This document shows, piece after piece, positions 1 to 8,490 of a stretch of 46,868 nucleotides of DNA (positions are counted from its first letter, which is position 1; every line of letters begins with the position of its first letter). The notes under the pieces were generated by a model. It did not search any database. It saw nothing but the letters and a program-made list of their open reading frames with translations, and was not told the origin of the DNA. Source of the DNA: Methylococcaceae bacterium (GTDB lineage Bacteria > Pseudomonadota > Gammaproteobacteria > Methylococcales > Methylomonadaceae); contig DTSI01000154.1 in assembly GCA_012965425.1 (NCBI GenBank), positions 1 through 46,868 of the forward strand, in the 5' to 3' direction. Both the position numbers and the translations under genes were made by a program.

Positions 1-1841
1 AATTGAAAAACAGCCGTGGTCTGACCACTTTTCAACAATTCAAATGTTGCTATATCATCAAACGGTAATTCAGTAATATCAAGGACCGGTAAATCATTTT
101 GTTGGCGCGTTTTATTGATTGCCTGAACCGTCCAATCGATAATCGTTAACGTACGTAAACCTAAAAAATCAAACTTGACCAGACCCACACTTTCAACATC
201 ATCCTTATCGAATTGGGTTACTAAATTATCGCCCCCTTGCTCACAATAAAGTGGGGTAAAGTCAGTTAACGGCGTGGGTGAAATAACCACACCGCCGGCA
301 TGTTTTCCAGCATTCCTTACAGTGCCCTCTAAAGAAAGGCCATAACCAATTAAAGATTTAACTTCTTCATCCGTTTCATATAATTTTCGGAGCGCCTCTG
401 AATCTTCCAGTGCCTTGGTCAAAGTCATGCCTAATTCAAAGGGAATTAATTTAGCTAAATGATCAACAAACCCATACGGATGCCCTAAAACTCGACCCAC
501 ATCACGAACAACCGCTTTTGCCGCCATCGTACCGTAGGTAATAATCTGTGAAACATGATCCCGACCATAACGCTGTGCCACATAAGCAATCACTTCATCA
601 CGTCGCTCCATACAAAAATCCACATCAAAATCCGGCATTGAAATCCGCTCAGGATTTAGGAACCGCTCAAACAACAAATCAAATTCAATCGGGTCCAAAT
701 CTGTAATATTCAAAACATAGGCCACCAAGGACCCCGCCCCAGAACCACGCCCCGGACCCACGGGAATTGCATTATCCTTTGCCCATTGAATAAAGTCGGC
801 AACAATTAAAAAATAACCGGGAAAACCCATCTCAATGATAACGCCCAACTCATCATCAAGTCGTTTTTGATACACCTGAACCTGTTCATTTGAGGCTGCT
901 TGCTTGTCTGCAAAAATTTTTTTAAGACGCTCTGCTAATCCTTGATTTGACAAGGCGATAAAATGTTCCGCGAGCGTCAACCCTTCAGGCACTGGAAAAT
1001 CAGGCAAAAAACTCTTGCCCAGTGTCAGCTCTAAGTTACAGCGCTTGGCAATTTCTACCGTATTTTCTAAAGCTTCTGGAATATCAGCAAATAACTCAAC
1101 CATTTCTTCGGTACTGCGGAGATATTGCTGCGGGGTATATTCTTTGGGTCTTCGGCTATCATCCAGCACACGCCCCTGATTGATACAAACCCGTATTTCA
1201 TGAGAATTAAATTCTTCGGCCTTCAAGAACCTAACATTATTGGTCGCCACCACAGGTAATAAAGCCTTAGCTCCCAGCGATAACACACGGGCGATGTAAG
1301 TTTCTTCATCAGCCTTTCCAAGCCGTTGAATTTCTAAATAAAAACGACCCGGAAAAACCGCTTGCCACTGTTTAGCCAAACATTCTGCCAGTTCATCATT
1401 ACCAGCCACTAATGCTTGGCCAATATCACCGTCAGCCGCACCCGATAGTACAATTAGGCCCCCAGATAAGGCTCTTAGCCACTCACCCTTAATCATGGGG
1501 ACACCCTGATATTGACCTTCCTGATAGGCGCGTGAAACTAAAGCAGACAGATTCATATAACCACTATAATTCTGTGCTAACAAGGTCATCTTGAAGGGCA
1601 CAGCACAATCAGCATCATTATAAAGACAAATATCCACCCCTATAATGGGCTTAATCCCTGCCTTTTGTGCCGCACAGTAAAATTTAACTAATGAAAATAA
1701 GTTACTTTGTTCAGTTAATGCCACAGCCGGCATAGTCAGCTCAGTCAGGCGCCCCATCAATGGCTTAATTTTAACGATGCCATCAACCAATGAGAATTCC
1801 GAATGAACCCTTAAATGAATAAAATCAACTGCCACCGCCAC
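1..1841 (-). CDS. dnaE: DNA polymerase III alpha subunit, N-terminal part (gene runs off the window)
   Basis: Catalytic subunit of the replicative polymerase, acting in the cytoplasmic holoenzyme. Translation from a GTG at 1841 gives the PHP-domain opening HLRVHSEFSLVDG at residues 9-21, a GPGRGSGAGS motif, and PDFDVDF near residue 402, which holds two of the catalytic aspartates of this family. About 613 codons are present of the usual roughly 1,160. The missing C-terminal half lies beyond the window edge, so this is not a broken gene. No ATG lies nearby; the GTG was chosen because family proteins begin just before HLRVHS. A TAGG purine stretch sits 9 bases upstream. It is the last gene of the bamA-skp-fabZ-lpxA-rnhB run, 77 bp after rnhB. 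Confidence 0.97.
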   Translation of the reverse strand, partial: MAVAVDFIHLRVHSEFSLVDGIVKIKPLMGRLTELTMPAVALTEQSNLFSLVKFYCAAQKAGIKPIIGVDICLYNDADCAVPFKMTLLAQNYSGYMNLSALVSRAYQEGQYQGVPMIKGEWLRALSGGLIVLSGAADGDIGQALVAGNDELAECLAKQWQAVFPGRFYLEIQRLGKADEETYIARVLSLGAKALLPVVATNNVRFLKAEEFNSHEIRVCINQGRVLDDSRRPKEYTPQQYLRSTEEMVELFADIPEALENTVEIAKRCNLELTLGKSFLPDFPVPEGLTLAEHFIALSNQGLAERLKKIFADKQAASNEQVQVYQKRLDDELGVIIEMGFPGYFLIVADFIQWAKDNAIPVGPGRGSGAGSLVAYVLNITDLDPIEFDLLFERFLNPERISMPDFDVDFCMERRDEVIAYVAQRYGRDHVSQIITYGTMAAKAVVRDVGRVLGHPYGFVDHLAKLIPFELGMTLTKALEDSEALRKLYETDEEVKSLIGYGLSLEGTVRNAGKHAGGVVISPTPLTDFTPLYCEQGGDNLVTQFDKDDVESVGLVKFDFLGLRTLTIIDWTVQAINKTRQQNDLPVLDITELPFDDIATFELLKSGQTTAVFQ

Positions 1842-1918
1842 TGTATTTATCCTATACCTTTGATTAAATGAATGAGAAGACTGGTAATTTCAGCGCCCCA
1901 TCAAGGACGACGTTCACT

Positions 1919-2503
1919 CTACATTGCCTTAACAATTAAACTATTAACAGGGGTAAACGTAGGCCTATGAACGGCGGTTACGCCTAAATCCTTGAGCTGT
2001 TGCACATGATGCTGGGTCGGATAGCCCTTGTGTTTGGAAAAACAATACCCTGGAAAAAGAACGTCATAAAAATTCATCTCCCGGTCACGGTGTACTTTTG
2101 CAATAATAGAGGCTGCTGATATCTCAGCAATCAATTGATCCCCTTGTACAACTGAATCCCCTTGACAAGGAATATCAGGGTAACGGTTACCATCCACCCA
2201 AACCCAATCAGGGGTGATGTGTAAGCCCTGATAAGCCCGCCGCATCGCTAATAACGTTGCCTGTAGAATATTGATCGATGTTATCTCACTGACTTCGGCT
2301 CGTCCTATGCTCCAATCTAAGGCCTTCTCTAAAATACACTGTGACAGTATTGCACGCCGCCCGGGAGAAATAGTCTTTGAGTCCTGCAGCCCCACTACGG
2401 GGTTATCAGGGTCTAGAATAACAATAGCTGCCACAACTGGGCCTGCAATACAGCCTCGCCCTACCTCATCAATACCGGCAACAATTGACGCTTCTGGATC
2501 CAC
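1919..2503 (-). CDS. rnhB: Ribonuclease HII
   Basis: Cytoplasmic endonuclease that cuts the RNA strand of RNA/DNA hybrids and removes single misincorporated ribonucleotides. The 194-residue protein carries the N-terminal GIDEVGRG signature with acidic residues D12 and E13, and further acidic residues D104 (VDGNRYP) and D122 before the EISAASIIAK motif; together these match the four metal-binding acids of the family. Length is normal. The start is GTG, 5 bp after the lpxA stop, with no clear ribosome-binding site, so translational coupling to lpxA is likely. In enterics lpxB lies between lpxA and rnhB; it is absent here. Confidence 0.96.
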   Translation of the reverse strand: MDPEASIVAGIDEVGRGCIAGPVVAAIVILDPDNPVVGLQDSKTISPGRRAILSQCILEKALDWSIGRAEVSEITSINILQATLLAMRRAYQGLHITPDWVWVDGNRYPDIPCQGDSVVQGDQLIAEISAASIIAKVHRDREMNFYDVLFPGYCFSKHKGYPTQHHVQQLKDLGVTAVHRPTFTPVNSLIVKAM

Positions 2504-2508
2504 GCAAA

Positions 2509-3279
2509 TTAACGAAGAATGCCACGGGTGACATTACGCAAAAAATTAACCATATGAGACAATTCTGTACACTCACCCGCTATTTCTTCCATTTCATCAA
2601 TAGCATCTTCTAACTTTAAGTTAGATTTATACAAAATTTTATAGGCCCGCCTTATTTGTTGGGTCACTTCAGGGCTGGAGCCAGAGCGCTCCATACCCAC
2701 AGAATTAATACCATGCGGACGTGTCGGCCGCCCGCCCACCATAACAAAAGGAGGAACATCTTGGGTAATCGCACTGCCCATAGCCGAAAAACTTAAACGA
2801 CCAATTTTGGTGAACTGGTGAACCAAGGTAAACCCACCCAAAATAGCATAATCATCTAAGCGTACATGCCCCGCTAATGATGCACCATTAGCCATCGTCA
2901 CATGATTGCCCACCACACAGTCATGCGCCACATGCGTATAAGCCATAAATAAATTATCATGACCAATCTGGGTTATTGATTGATCTTGCTGCGTTCCGCG
3001 GTGAATCGTTGAAAACTCACGCACGGTATTTCGGTCACCTATTTCAAGCCGCGTCAGTTCCTGCGCATATTTTTTATCTTGTGGGTCTTCACCAATCGAA
3101 GTAAATTGAAAAATTCGATTCTCTTCACCTAAGGTGGCGGGGCCTTTGATCACCACATGGGGACCTATCACCGTCCCTTTTCCTATTTGAACATCGGGTC
3201 CAATAATTGAAAAGGCACCAATAGATACCCCTTCTTCAATCTCAGCATTACGATCAACAACAGCACTATTTTCTATCAA
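2509..3279 (-). CDS. lpxA: UDP-N-acetylglucosamine O-acyltransferase
   Basis: First enzyme of lipid A synthesis: transfers a 3-hydroxyacyl chain from acyl carrier protein to UDP-GlcNAc. The 256-residue protein is a left-handed beta-helix built of hexapeptide repeats (about residues 1-180) followed by a helical C-terminus. H119 in THVAHDC matches the catalytic His125 of E. coli. Aligning [18 protein letters not shown] with E. coli places M167 at Gly173, the acyl-chain ruler; Met at this position in Pseudomonas aeruginosa goes with 10-carbon chains, so a short 3-hydroxyacyl group is inferred. The ATG overlaps the fabZ stop by 4 bp, indicating coupled translation. Confidence 0.97.
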   Translation of the reverse strand: MIENSAVVDRNAEIEEGVSIGAFSIIGPDVQIGKGTVIGPHVVIKGPATLGEENRIFQFTSIGEDPQDKKYAQELTRLEIGDRNTVREFSTIHRGTQQDQSITQIGHDNLFMAYTHVAHDCVVGNHVTMANGASLAGHVRLDDYAILGGFTLVHQFTKIGRLSFSAMGSAITQDVPPFVMVGGRPTRPHGINSVGMERSGSSPEVTQQIRRAYKILYKSNLKLEDAIDEMEEIAGECTELSHMVNFLRNVTRGILR

Positions 3280-3722
3280 TCATCTGCCCTCGATGCTGCA
3301 CACATAATGTTAGCACTGGCCACAAATTCGCCGTCGACTTCTGCACGACAGGAAAACGACCAAATATTACGTTTATTCTTAAGGTATATAACCTCTAATT
3401 GCAATTGATCCCCTGGAACAACCGGACGTTTAAATCGTGCCTTATCCAAACCTACCAAGTAATAGGTCACACCACGCCCTAATTCATCAGAAACACTCTT
3501 TGATGCTAATAAACCTGTTGCTTGCGCTAAAGCTTCCATAATTAAGACACCCGGCATAATAGCTTGATGCGGAAAATGACCCTGAAAAAAAGGCTCGTTG
3601 TAAGTTACATTCTTAATCGCTAATAATCGTTTACCAGGCTCACATTCAACGACCCGGTCAACCATTAAGAATGGGTAGCGGTGCGGCAAAAACTCTTGAA
3701 TTTCATGAATATCCAACGTCAA
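3276..3722 (-). CDS. fabZ: 3-hydroxyacyl-ACP dehydratase FabZ
   Basis: Dehydrates 3-hydroxyacyl-ACP in type II fatty-acid elongation, competing with LpxA for the same substrate. The 148-residue hot-dog-fold protein contains [13 protein letters not shown] (residues 12-24), H49 in QGHFP and E63 in [11 protein letters not shown], the catalytic His/Glu pair. There is no ATG near the N-terminus. A TTG at 3722, or a second TTG at 3716, must start it; AAGGA lies 3 bases before the first and 9 before the second, so 3716 has the better spacing and also matches the length of the Pseudomonas protein. It overlaps lpxA by 4 bp. The usual upstream neighbour lpxD is missing. Confidence 0.96.
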   Translation of the reverse strand: MTLDIHEIQEFLPHRYPFLMVDRVVECEPGKRLLAIKNVTYNEPFFQGHFPHQAIMPGVLIMEALAQATGLLASKSVSDELGRGVTYYLVGLDKARFKRPVVPGDQLQLEVIYLKNKRNIWSFSCRAEVDGEFVASANIMCAASRADD

Positions 3723-3759
3723 TTTTCCTTATTTATCTGTAAAAAATATCGCCTCATTA

Positions 3760-3779
3760 ACAGCGTATAAATACGCTGT
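3760..3779. repeat. Perfect 9-bp inverted repeat between skp and fabZ
   Basis: ACAGCGTAT and ATACGCTGT are perfect complements separated by two A residues. As RNA the centre would open into a hairpin of about six pairs. It sits in the 71-bp skp-fabZ gap where lpxD lies in many relatives. No T-run follows directly on the minus strand (TTTTTT comes about 13 bases later), so it is not a standard terminator. A processing site, weak attenuator or operator are all possible. Confidence 0.5.
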
Positions 3780-3793
3780 GACTAAAGAACTAT

Positions 3794-4297
3794 TCAATTC
3801 CCTTTCATTGCCGCCAATTTCTTCTGAACCAATTCAGTGACATCCGTCTTTTCACCCACAAACAACACACCATCACGAATTAACAAATCAAAACCCTCTT
3901 CTTTACCTAAAGCCTGACTTGCTTCGTATATTTGGCGTTGTAATTTCTCCAACTCCTCATTACGACGACGAGAAAAATCTTCTCTGAATTCCCCCATAGA
4001 ACGTTTTGCGTCACGTGTTTTGGTCAGAATTTCACGATCTATTTTGCGCTTTTCAGATTCGCTCATAATACTGGCATCACGTTTTAATTTATCTTCTAAC
4101 GCTTTAATTTCTTTCTGTTGGGCCTGCAGGTGTTTCTCACGGGGCGCAAACTCTTTCTCTAAACTTTTTTTCGCAACTTGCATTTGCGGCGCCTTATCCA
4201 GCACTTTTAGTATGTTGACATAACCAATTTTCAACTCCGCATTGGCCATTCCTGAAAACAGCAATAAACCCATTACAACCACTAAATATCTACTCAT
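3794..4297 (-). CDS. skp: Periplasmic chaperone Skp/OmpH
   Basis: Holds unfolded outer-membrane proteins in the periplasm and delivers them to the Bam complex. The 167-residue protein starts with a clear Sec signal peptide (residues 1-20, cleavage after ANA before ELKIGYVN). It continues with the short beta core and long, charged, coiled-coil arms rich in Lys, Glu and Gln (about residues 45-120), as in the jellyfish-shaped trimer. The ATG has a good GAGG ribosome-binding site. It follows bamA by 81 bp in the same direction, the usual order. Confidence 0.95.
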   Translation of the reverse strand: MSRYLVVVMGLLLFSGMANAELKIGYVNILKVLDKAPQMQVAKKSLEKEFAPREKHLQAQQKEIKALEDKLKRDASIMSESEKRKIDREILTKTRDAKRSMGEFREDFSRRRNEELEKLQRQIYEASQALGKEEGFDLLIRDGVLFVGEKTDVTELVQKKLAAMKGN

Positions 4298-4378
4298 CTT
4301 ATCCTCGAAGTTTTTTCGTAGTTAAATTTTTTTATAACCTTAGATTGGGATAAATATTAACATACCCACTCACTAAAT

Positions 4379-6661
4379 TTAAAAATTTGAGCCCATGGAA
4401 AATTGAAATCTTTGCTCATCATCAGTTTCTTTTGTATTCATCGGCATCGCAGCACTCACCGTAATCGCCCCAAAAGGCGACAACCAGGTTCCCGACAAGC
4501 CAAATGAGAATCGCATATACTCGGTATCAAAGCCGCCATCACTGACCATCCCCGCATCCAAAAAGGTTCCTAAGCGCATCGATTGGTTATCTTCAAAAAA
4601 GGGCACCGGAAACAACAGTTCTGCATTGCCTAAGACCTTGGTCGAACCACCCCAAGGTCGCCCTTCGCTATCTTTTGGACCCACGGTATTATCATTAAAA
4701 CCCCGCAGTGTTTGCACACCCCCGGCATAAAAATTCTGGAAGAACGGTAGCTCCTTCGTATCGCCATAGCCATCCCCGTAGGAAATTTCGCCTTTAACAC
4801 GAAAGGTTAAATCTTTAGCAACCGGAAAATATTCCTGATGCTTATAGCCTAATTTGAAATAAGTAATATCACTACCGGGTACTGTTGCTGAAACCGAGAG
4901 CCGTTGCTGGCGCCCGGAGGTTGGAAAAATAGCACTATTAACCGTATTATGACTCCAGCCAATCGCGCCACCAAAAGTCGTATAACTACCATCACTCCCT
5001 AATTCATTGATCGCAATACCGACAGAACTCGAGACGTTATAATCTTTTAATTTTTGCTGATTAACATCTATATTAAAGCGCAGCCTATCGGTTTCATTGA
5101 TTGGAATACCAAAGTTCATCGAAGCACCTGCTGTATCCATCGTATAATAGGCGGTATTTGCATTACGTGAATTCATTTCACGCCAATTCAGGTTATAGCC
5201 TAAACTGATGCCCTCATCGGTAAAATAAGGATTATAAAAACCAAAACTGTAGACCGTCATCACATCACTGTTATTAAAATTAAGATCAACACGTTTTCCA
5301 GAGCCCAAGACATTGTTCTGCGACACGCTGGCATTTAAAACTAACCCTTGTGTTTGTGAAAAGCCAAATCCAGCCATCAAATTACCGGACGCCCTTTCAA
5401 GCACCTTATAATTAACATCAATTTCATCAGCCGCCCCCACAACCGGCGGTGTCTCTACCATCACTCGCTCAAAAAAGCCCAATTGTTGCAAGCGCACTTT
5501 AGAACGCTCAATTTTTGTTGTCGAAGCAATAGCCGACTCCATTTGCCGCATTTCACGGCGCAACACTTCGTCTCGACTGGTCGTGTTACCGGTAATATTG
5601 ACATGACGCACATACACTTTCTTACCGGGATCAACAAAAAAAGTCATATCAATCGTCTTGCGATCATTATTAATCTCCGGAATCATATTGACATTGGCAA
5701 ACACATACCCTTCTTCCCCTAATCGATCCGAAATGCTTTTAGACGTTTCCGTGGCACGTTTGCGTGAAAATACTTCTTCAGGGCCGACGCTCACTAACTG
5801 AATGAGTTCTTCGGGACTTACAACCAAATTACCGGTTAATCGAACCTTATCTAACGTGAATAAATCACCCTCATCAATATTAACGGTAATATAAATAGAC
5901 TTCTTGTCCGGCGTTATCGCAACTTGTGTGGAGTCAATTTTAAAATTAATGTAACCCTGATCCAAATAATAAGAACTCAATCGCTCCAAGTCAGCACCCA
6001 ACTTTTGTTTGGAATACTGGTCATCTTTGGTATAAAAAGACAACCAATTAGAAGTTGTCAGTTCAAACTCATCCAGTAACTCCACCATATCAAACTGACT
6101 GTTACCCACCACATTTATTTTCTTAATCGTGGCAACGCTGCCTTCCGATATTTCAACCTTGATTGCTACACGATTACGCGTCAGGTTGGCAACCTCGGTC
6201 TCTAATCGCAGGCCATATTTACCCTGACTAAAATACTGCCGCCGCAACTCTTTCTCGACTTGCTCGAGCACTTGGCGGTTAAAAACCTTCCCTTCAGATA
6301 ACCCAATTTTAGTCAACGCTTCCTCTAATACTTCATCGCTTAAATCAATATTACCTTTAAAAATAATCCTCGCAATGGAGGGTCGTTCTATAACATTAAT
6401 CACTAAGGCATTACCTTCCCGAACCAGATTAATATCTTTAAAAAAACCCGTTTTAAACAACCTCTTCATGGTCGGTGCTATTTGATTTAAATAAAAACGC
6501 TGGCCCACGGTAACCGGCAAATAATTATAAACCGTCCCGGCGGCAATACGCTGCAGGCCATTAACTTTTATTTCCTCAACAACAAAAGAATCTTCAGCTT
6601 TCAGCGGTGCGATCACCGCAAAAGCTAACACAAGATAAATAAGAGCTATAACTGCTTTCAT
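4379..6661 (-). CDS. bamA: Outer membrane protein assembly factor BamA
   Basis: Central subunit of the Bam complex that inserts beta-barrel proteins into the outer membrane. The 760-residue protein has a signal peptide (residues 1-22, LKA before EDS), five POTRA domains to about residue 420, and a C-terminal 16-strand barrel. The conserved loop-6 motif appears as LRGF (RGF at 653-655) and the protein ends in Phe, the outer-membrane barrel signature. Length is slightly short of E. coli (810). Its usual upstream neighbour rseP is absent; epmA lies 92 bp upstream. Confidence 0.97.
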   Translation of the reverse strand: MKAVIALIYLVLAFAVIAPLKAEDSFVVEEIKVNGLQRIAAGTVYNYLPVTVGQRFYLNQIAPTMKRLFKTGFFKDINLVREGNALVINVIERPSIARIIFKGNIDLSDEVLEEALTKIGLSEGKVFNRQVLEQVEKELRRQYFSQGKYGLRLETEVANLTRNRVAIKVEISEGSVATIKKINVVGNSQFDMVELLDEFELTTSNWLSFYTKDDQYSKQKLGADLERLSSYYLDQGYINFKIDSTQVAITPDKKSIYITVNIDEGDLFTLDKVRLTGNLVVSPEELIQLVSVGPEEVFSRKRATETSKSISDRLGEEGYVFANVNMIPEINNDRKTIDMTFFVDPGKKVYVRHVNITGNTTSRDEVLRREMRQMESAIASTTKIERSKVRLQQLGFFERVMVETPPVVGAADEIDVNYKVLERASGNLMAGFGFSQTQGLVLNASVSQNNVLGSGKRVDLNFNNSDVMTVYSFGFYNPYFTDEGISLGYNLNWREMNSRNANTAYYTMDTAGASMNFGIPINETDRLRFNIDVNQQKLKDYNVSSSVGIAINELGSDGSYTTFGGAIGWSHNTVNSAIFPTSGRQQRLSVSATVPGSDITYFKLGYKHQEYFPVAKDLTFRVKGEISYGDGYGDTKELPFFQNFYAGGVQTLRGFNDNTVGPKDSEGRPWGGSTKVLGNAELLFPVPFFEDNQSMRLGTFLDAGMVSDGGFDTEYMRFSFGLSGTWLSPFGAITVSAAMPMNTKETDDEQRFQFSMGSNF

Positions 6662-6706
6662 AAGAATGACGTTTTAATACGACCCATTAGAATAGAATAC
6701 TCAAAA

Positions 6707-6712
6707 ATTATA
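6707..6712 (-). promoter_or_regulatory. Possible -10 element for bamA
   Basis: A perfect TATAAT on the minus strand lies 45 bases before the bamA start in the 92-bp gap after epmA. No convincing -35 hexamer or sigma-E type promoter is visible, so this is only a candidate. Confidence 0.3.
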
Positions 6713-6753
6713 ACGTAATATAACACTATAATCGGCTTGTTAGCGGCAAATAA

Positions 6754-7755
6754 TCAAGCCCTGCCAAAGCCAAAAGACAACACCTCAGAGATATCATCAA
6801 CCCCTGCCCGCAACATTAACAACCGATCAATACCTAAGGCAATTCCTGAACAATGAGGCAACCCCTTTTCAAGCGCTGCGATCAACCGTTGATCTTTAAC
6901 TACCGCTGGCAAACCACGTTGTTGGCGATGCGCTATCTCACGATCAAATCGACGATTCTGTTCCACAGGATCGGTCAACTCCAAAAAACCATTGCCTAAT
7001 TCAATACCCTTAACAAAAACCTCAAAACGTTCACACACCGTTTTGTCATCTCGTTTCAATCGTGCCAGTGATGCTTGACAGGCTGGGTAGTCATAAACCA
7101 TCACCAGAGGCGTGTTAACTAAAACCGGTTGCACCACACAAGAAAACAAAAAATCTAACCATGTTGAGCGATCCTGACCGCAAATTGACTTAGCATCCGG
7201 CAACTCAAACCGATCCGCTGCGGCACTAAAATCGGTTACCGATGCCAATAAAGGATCCACGCCGACGGCATCTTTAAAGACTGCCTTATAAGGCACCTTA
7301 AGCGTTTTCTGGTTAGCTAATGAAGGTAATAAAGTCACCAACAACTCAGCCGTTTCTTCCATGAGCGCCTCAAGATCAAAGCCGACACGATACCATTCCA
7401 ATAAGGTGAATTCAGAGTTATGAAACCGCCCCACTTCACCTTGTCTAAACGCCTTACATAATTGAAAAATAGAGCCACTACTAGCTGCCAGCAACCGCTT
7501 CATGGCAAATTCTGGTGACGTTTGAAGAAACAACGCTTGCTGTTTTAATCCACTCTGATCGTGCGTTTCAAAAAACTGAATAGTCGGCTCAGTACCACTC
7601 GCTTGGCTTAACAACGGCGTTTCAACTTCCAAAACACACCGATGTTTAAAGAACGCCCTAATTGAAGCATAAACCTGTGCTCGTAACTGCAATATCTCAA
7701 GCGAACAACTCGGCCCCCAAAAAAGGTCGCTATTATTCCTTTGATCGCCCAACAT
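6754..7755 (-). CDS. epmA: EF-P lysine (beta-lysyl) ligase EpmA (PoxA/YjeA/GenX)
   Basis: Class II lysyl-tRNA-synthetase paralogue lacking the anticodon-binding domain; it attaches (R)-beta-lysine to a lysine of elongation factor P. Visible motifs are VLEVETPLL (motif 1 region), [32 protein letters not shown] (motif 2), ELGNGFLEL and [12 protein letters not shown] (motif 3). The chosen ATG at 7755 is preceded by AAGGGG with short spacing and gives 333 residues, close to the E. coli length. The frame is open to another start at 7791, which would overlap efp by 59 bp instead of 23. Lying in the same transcript as its own substrate strongly supports the assignment. Confidence 0.95.
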   Translation of the reverse strand: MLGDQRNNSDLFWGPSCSLEILQLRAQVYASIRAFFKHRCVLEVETPLLSQASGTEPTIQFFETHDQSGLKQQALFLQTSPEFAMKRLLAASSGSIFQLCKAFRQGEVGRFHNSEFTLLEWYRVGFDLEALMEETAELLVTLLPSLANQKTLKVPYKAVFKDAVGVDPLLASVTDFSAAADRFELPDAKSICGQDRSTWLDFLFSCVVQPVLVNTPLVMVYDYPACQASLARLKRDDKTVCERFEVFVKGIELGNGFLELTDPVEQNRRFDREIAHRQQRGLPAVVKDQRLIAALEKGLPHCSGIALGIDRLLMLRAGVDDISEVLSFGFGRA

Positions 7756-8302
7756 ATTCCCCTTTACGGGTATCAACCTTAATAAGCTCACCTATCTGAA
7801 CAAATAAAGGCACCCGAACAACGGCACCGGTTTCCAATGTTGCCGGTTTTCCACCGCCCCCTGACGTATCTCCTTTTAAACCCGGGTCTGTTTCGGTAAT
7901 AGTCAATTCTACAAAATTAGGCGGTGTAATGGACAACGGTTGATCATTCCACAAAGTCACCGTACAAACATCTTGATCCTTGAGCCATATTTTCGCATCA
8001 CCCAGAGCTTTTTCATCGGCGGAGTATTGCTCAAATGTATCAGGCACCATAAAATGCCAAAACTCTCCATCGTTATAAAGAAACTGCATTTCAATTTCAA
8101 CAACATCGGCCGCTTCAACAGATTCACTGGATTTAAACGTTCTTTCTATCACACGACCCGTTTTCAAATTCCTGATTTTAACACGGCTAAAAGCTTGCCC
8201 TTTTCCAGGTTTAACAAACTCATTCTCAATAATTGAACAAGGATCATTATCAAGGATGATTTTTAATCCCCCTTTAAATTCATTGGTACTGTAACTGGCC
8301 AT
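7733..8302 (-). CDS. efp: Elongation factor P
   Basis: Ribosome-binding factor that relieves stalling at polyproline stretches. The 189-residue protein shows the three-domain EF-P layout: an N-terminal KOW-like domain and two OB domains. The modification loop [11 protein letters not shown] places K34 at its tip, the residue that EpmA lysylates in E. coli. The C-terminal part has [19 protein letters not shown], typical of the family. The 3' end overlaps the start of epmA. epmB lies divergently upstream, so protein, ligase and aminomutase are clustered. Confidence 0.98.
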   Translation of the reverse strand: MASYSTNEFKGGLKIILDNDPCSIIENEFVKPGKGQAFSRVKIRNLKTGRVIERTFKSSESVEAADVVEIEMQFLYNDGEFWHFMVPDTFEQYSADEKALGDAKIWLKDQDVCTVTLWNDQPLSITPPNFVELTITETDPGLKGDTSGGGGKPATLETGAVVRVPLFVQIGELIKVDTRKGEYVGRSKE

Positions 8303-8335
8303 GATACCCTCTTAGAATATACGTCAAAATGCAAC

Positions 8336-8341
8336 ATTATA
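8336..8341 (-). promoter_or_regulatory. Possible -10 element for efp-epmA
   Basis: TATAAT on the minus strand, 34 bases upstream of the efp start, in the 188-bp divergent region. No good -35 match is seen at 16-18 bases. Confidence 0.4.
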
Positions 8342-8392
8342 ATCCCTCTAACGGCAAACGGCTATTTATCCCACCCTAAAGAAATAAAATTA

Positions 8393-8420
8393 TTGCTAAC
8401 GCACAATACTTTGTTATATC
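8393..8420 (+). promoter_or_regulatory. Possible promoter for epmB
   Basis: TTGCTA (8393-8398) and TATATC (8415-8420) are 16 bp apart, and the latter is preceded by TGT, an extended -10 feature. The pair lies about 70 bp before the epmB start. Confidence 0.4.
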
Positions 8421-8490
8421 GTCTACGCACATTAAATGCTCCTTTTAATCCAACACCCCTCTATCTACAAAGCCTCTAACTATTACTACC

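Noticed and set aside
1-1841. dnaE as a truncated pseudogene
   Set aside because: The frame is open to the window edge with intact catalytic motifs; the missing part is outside the window.
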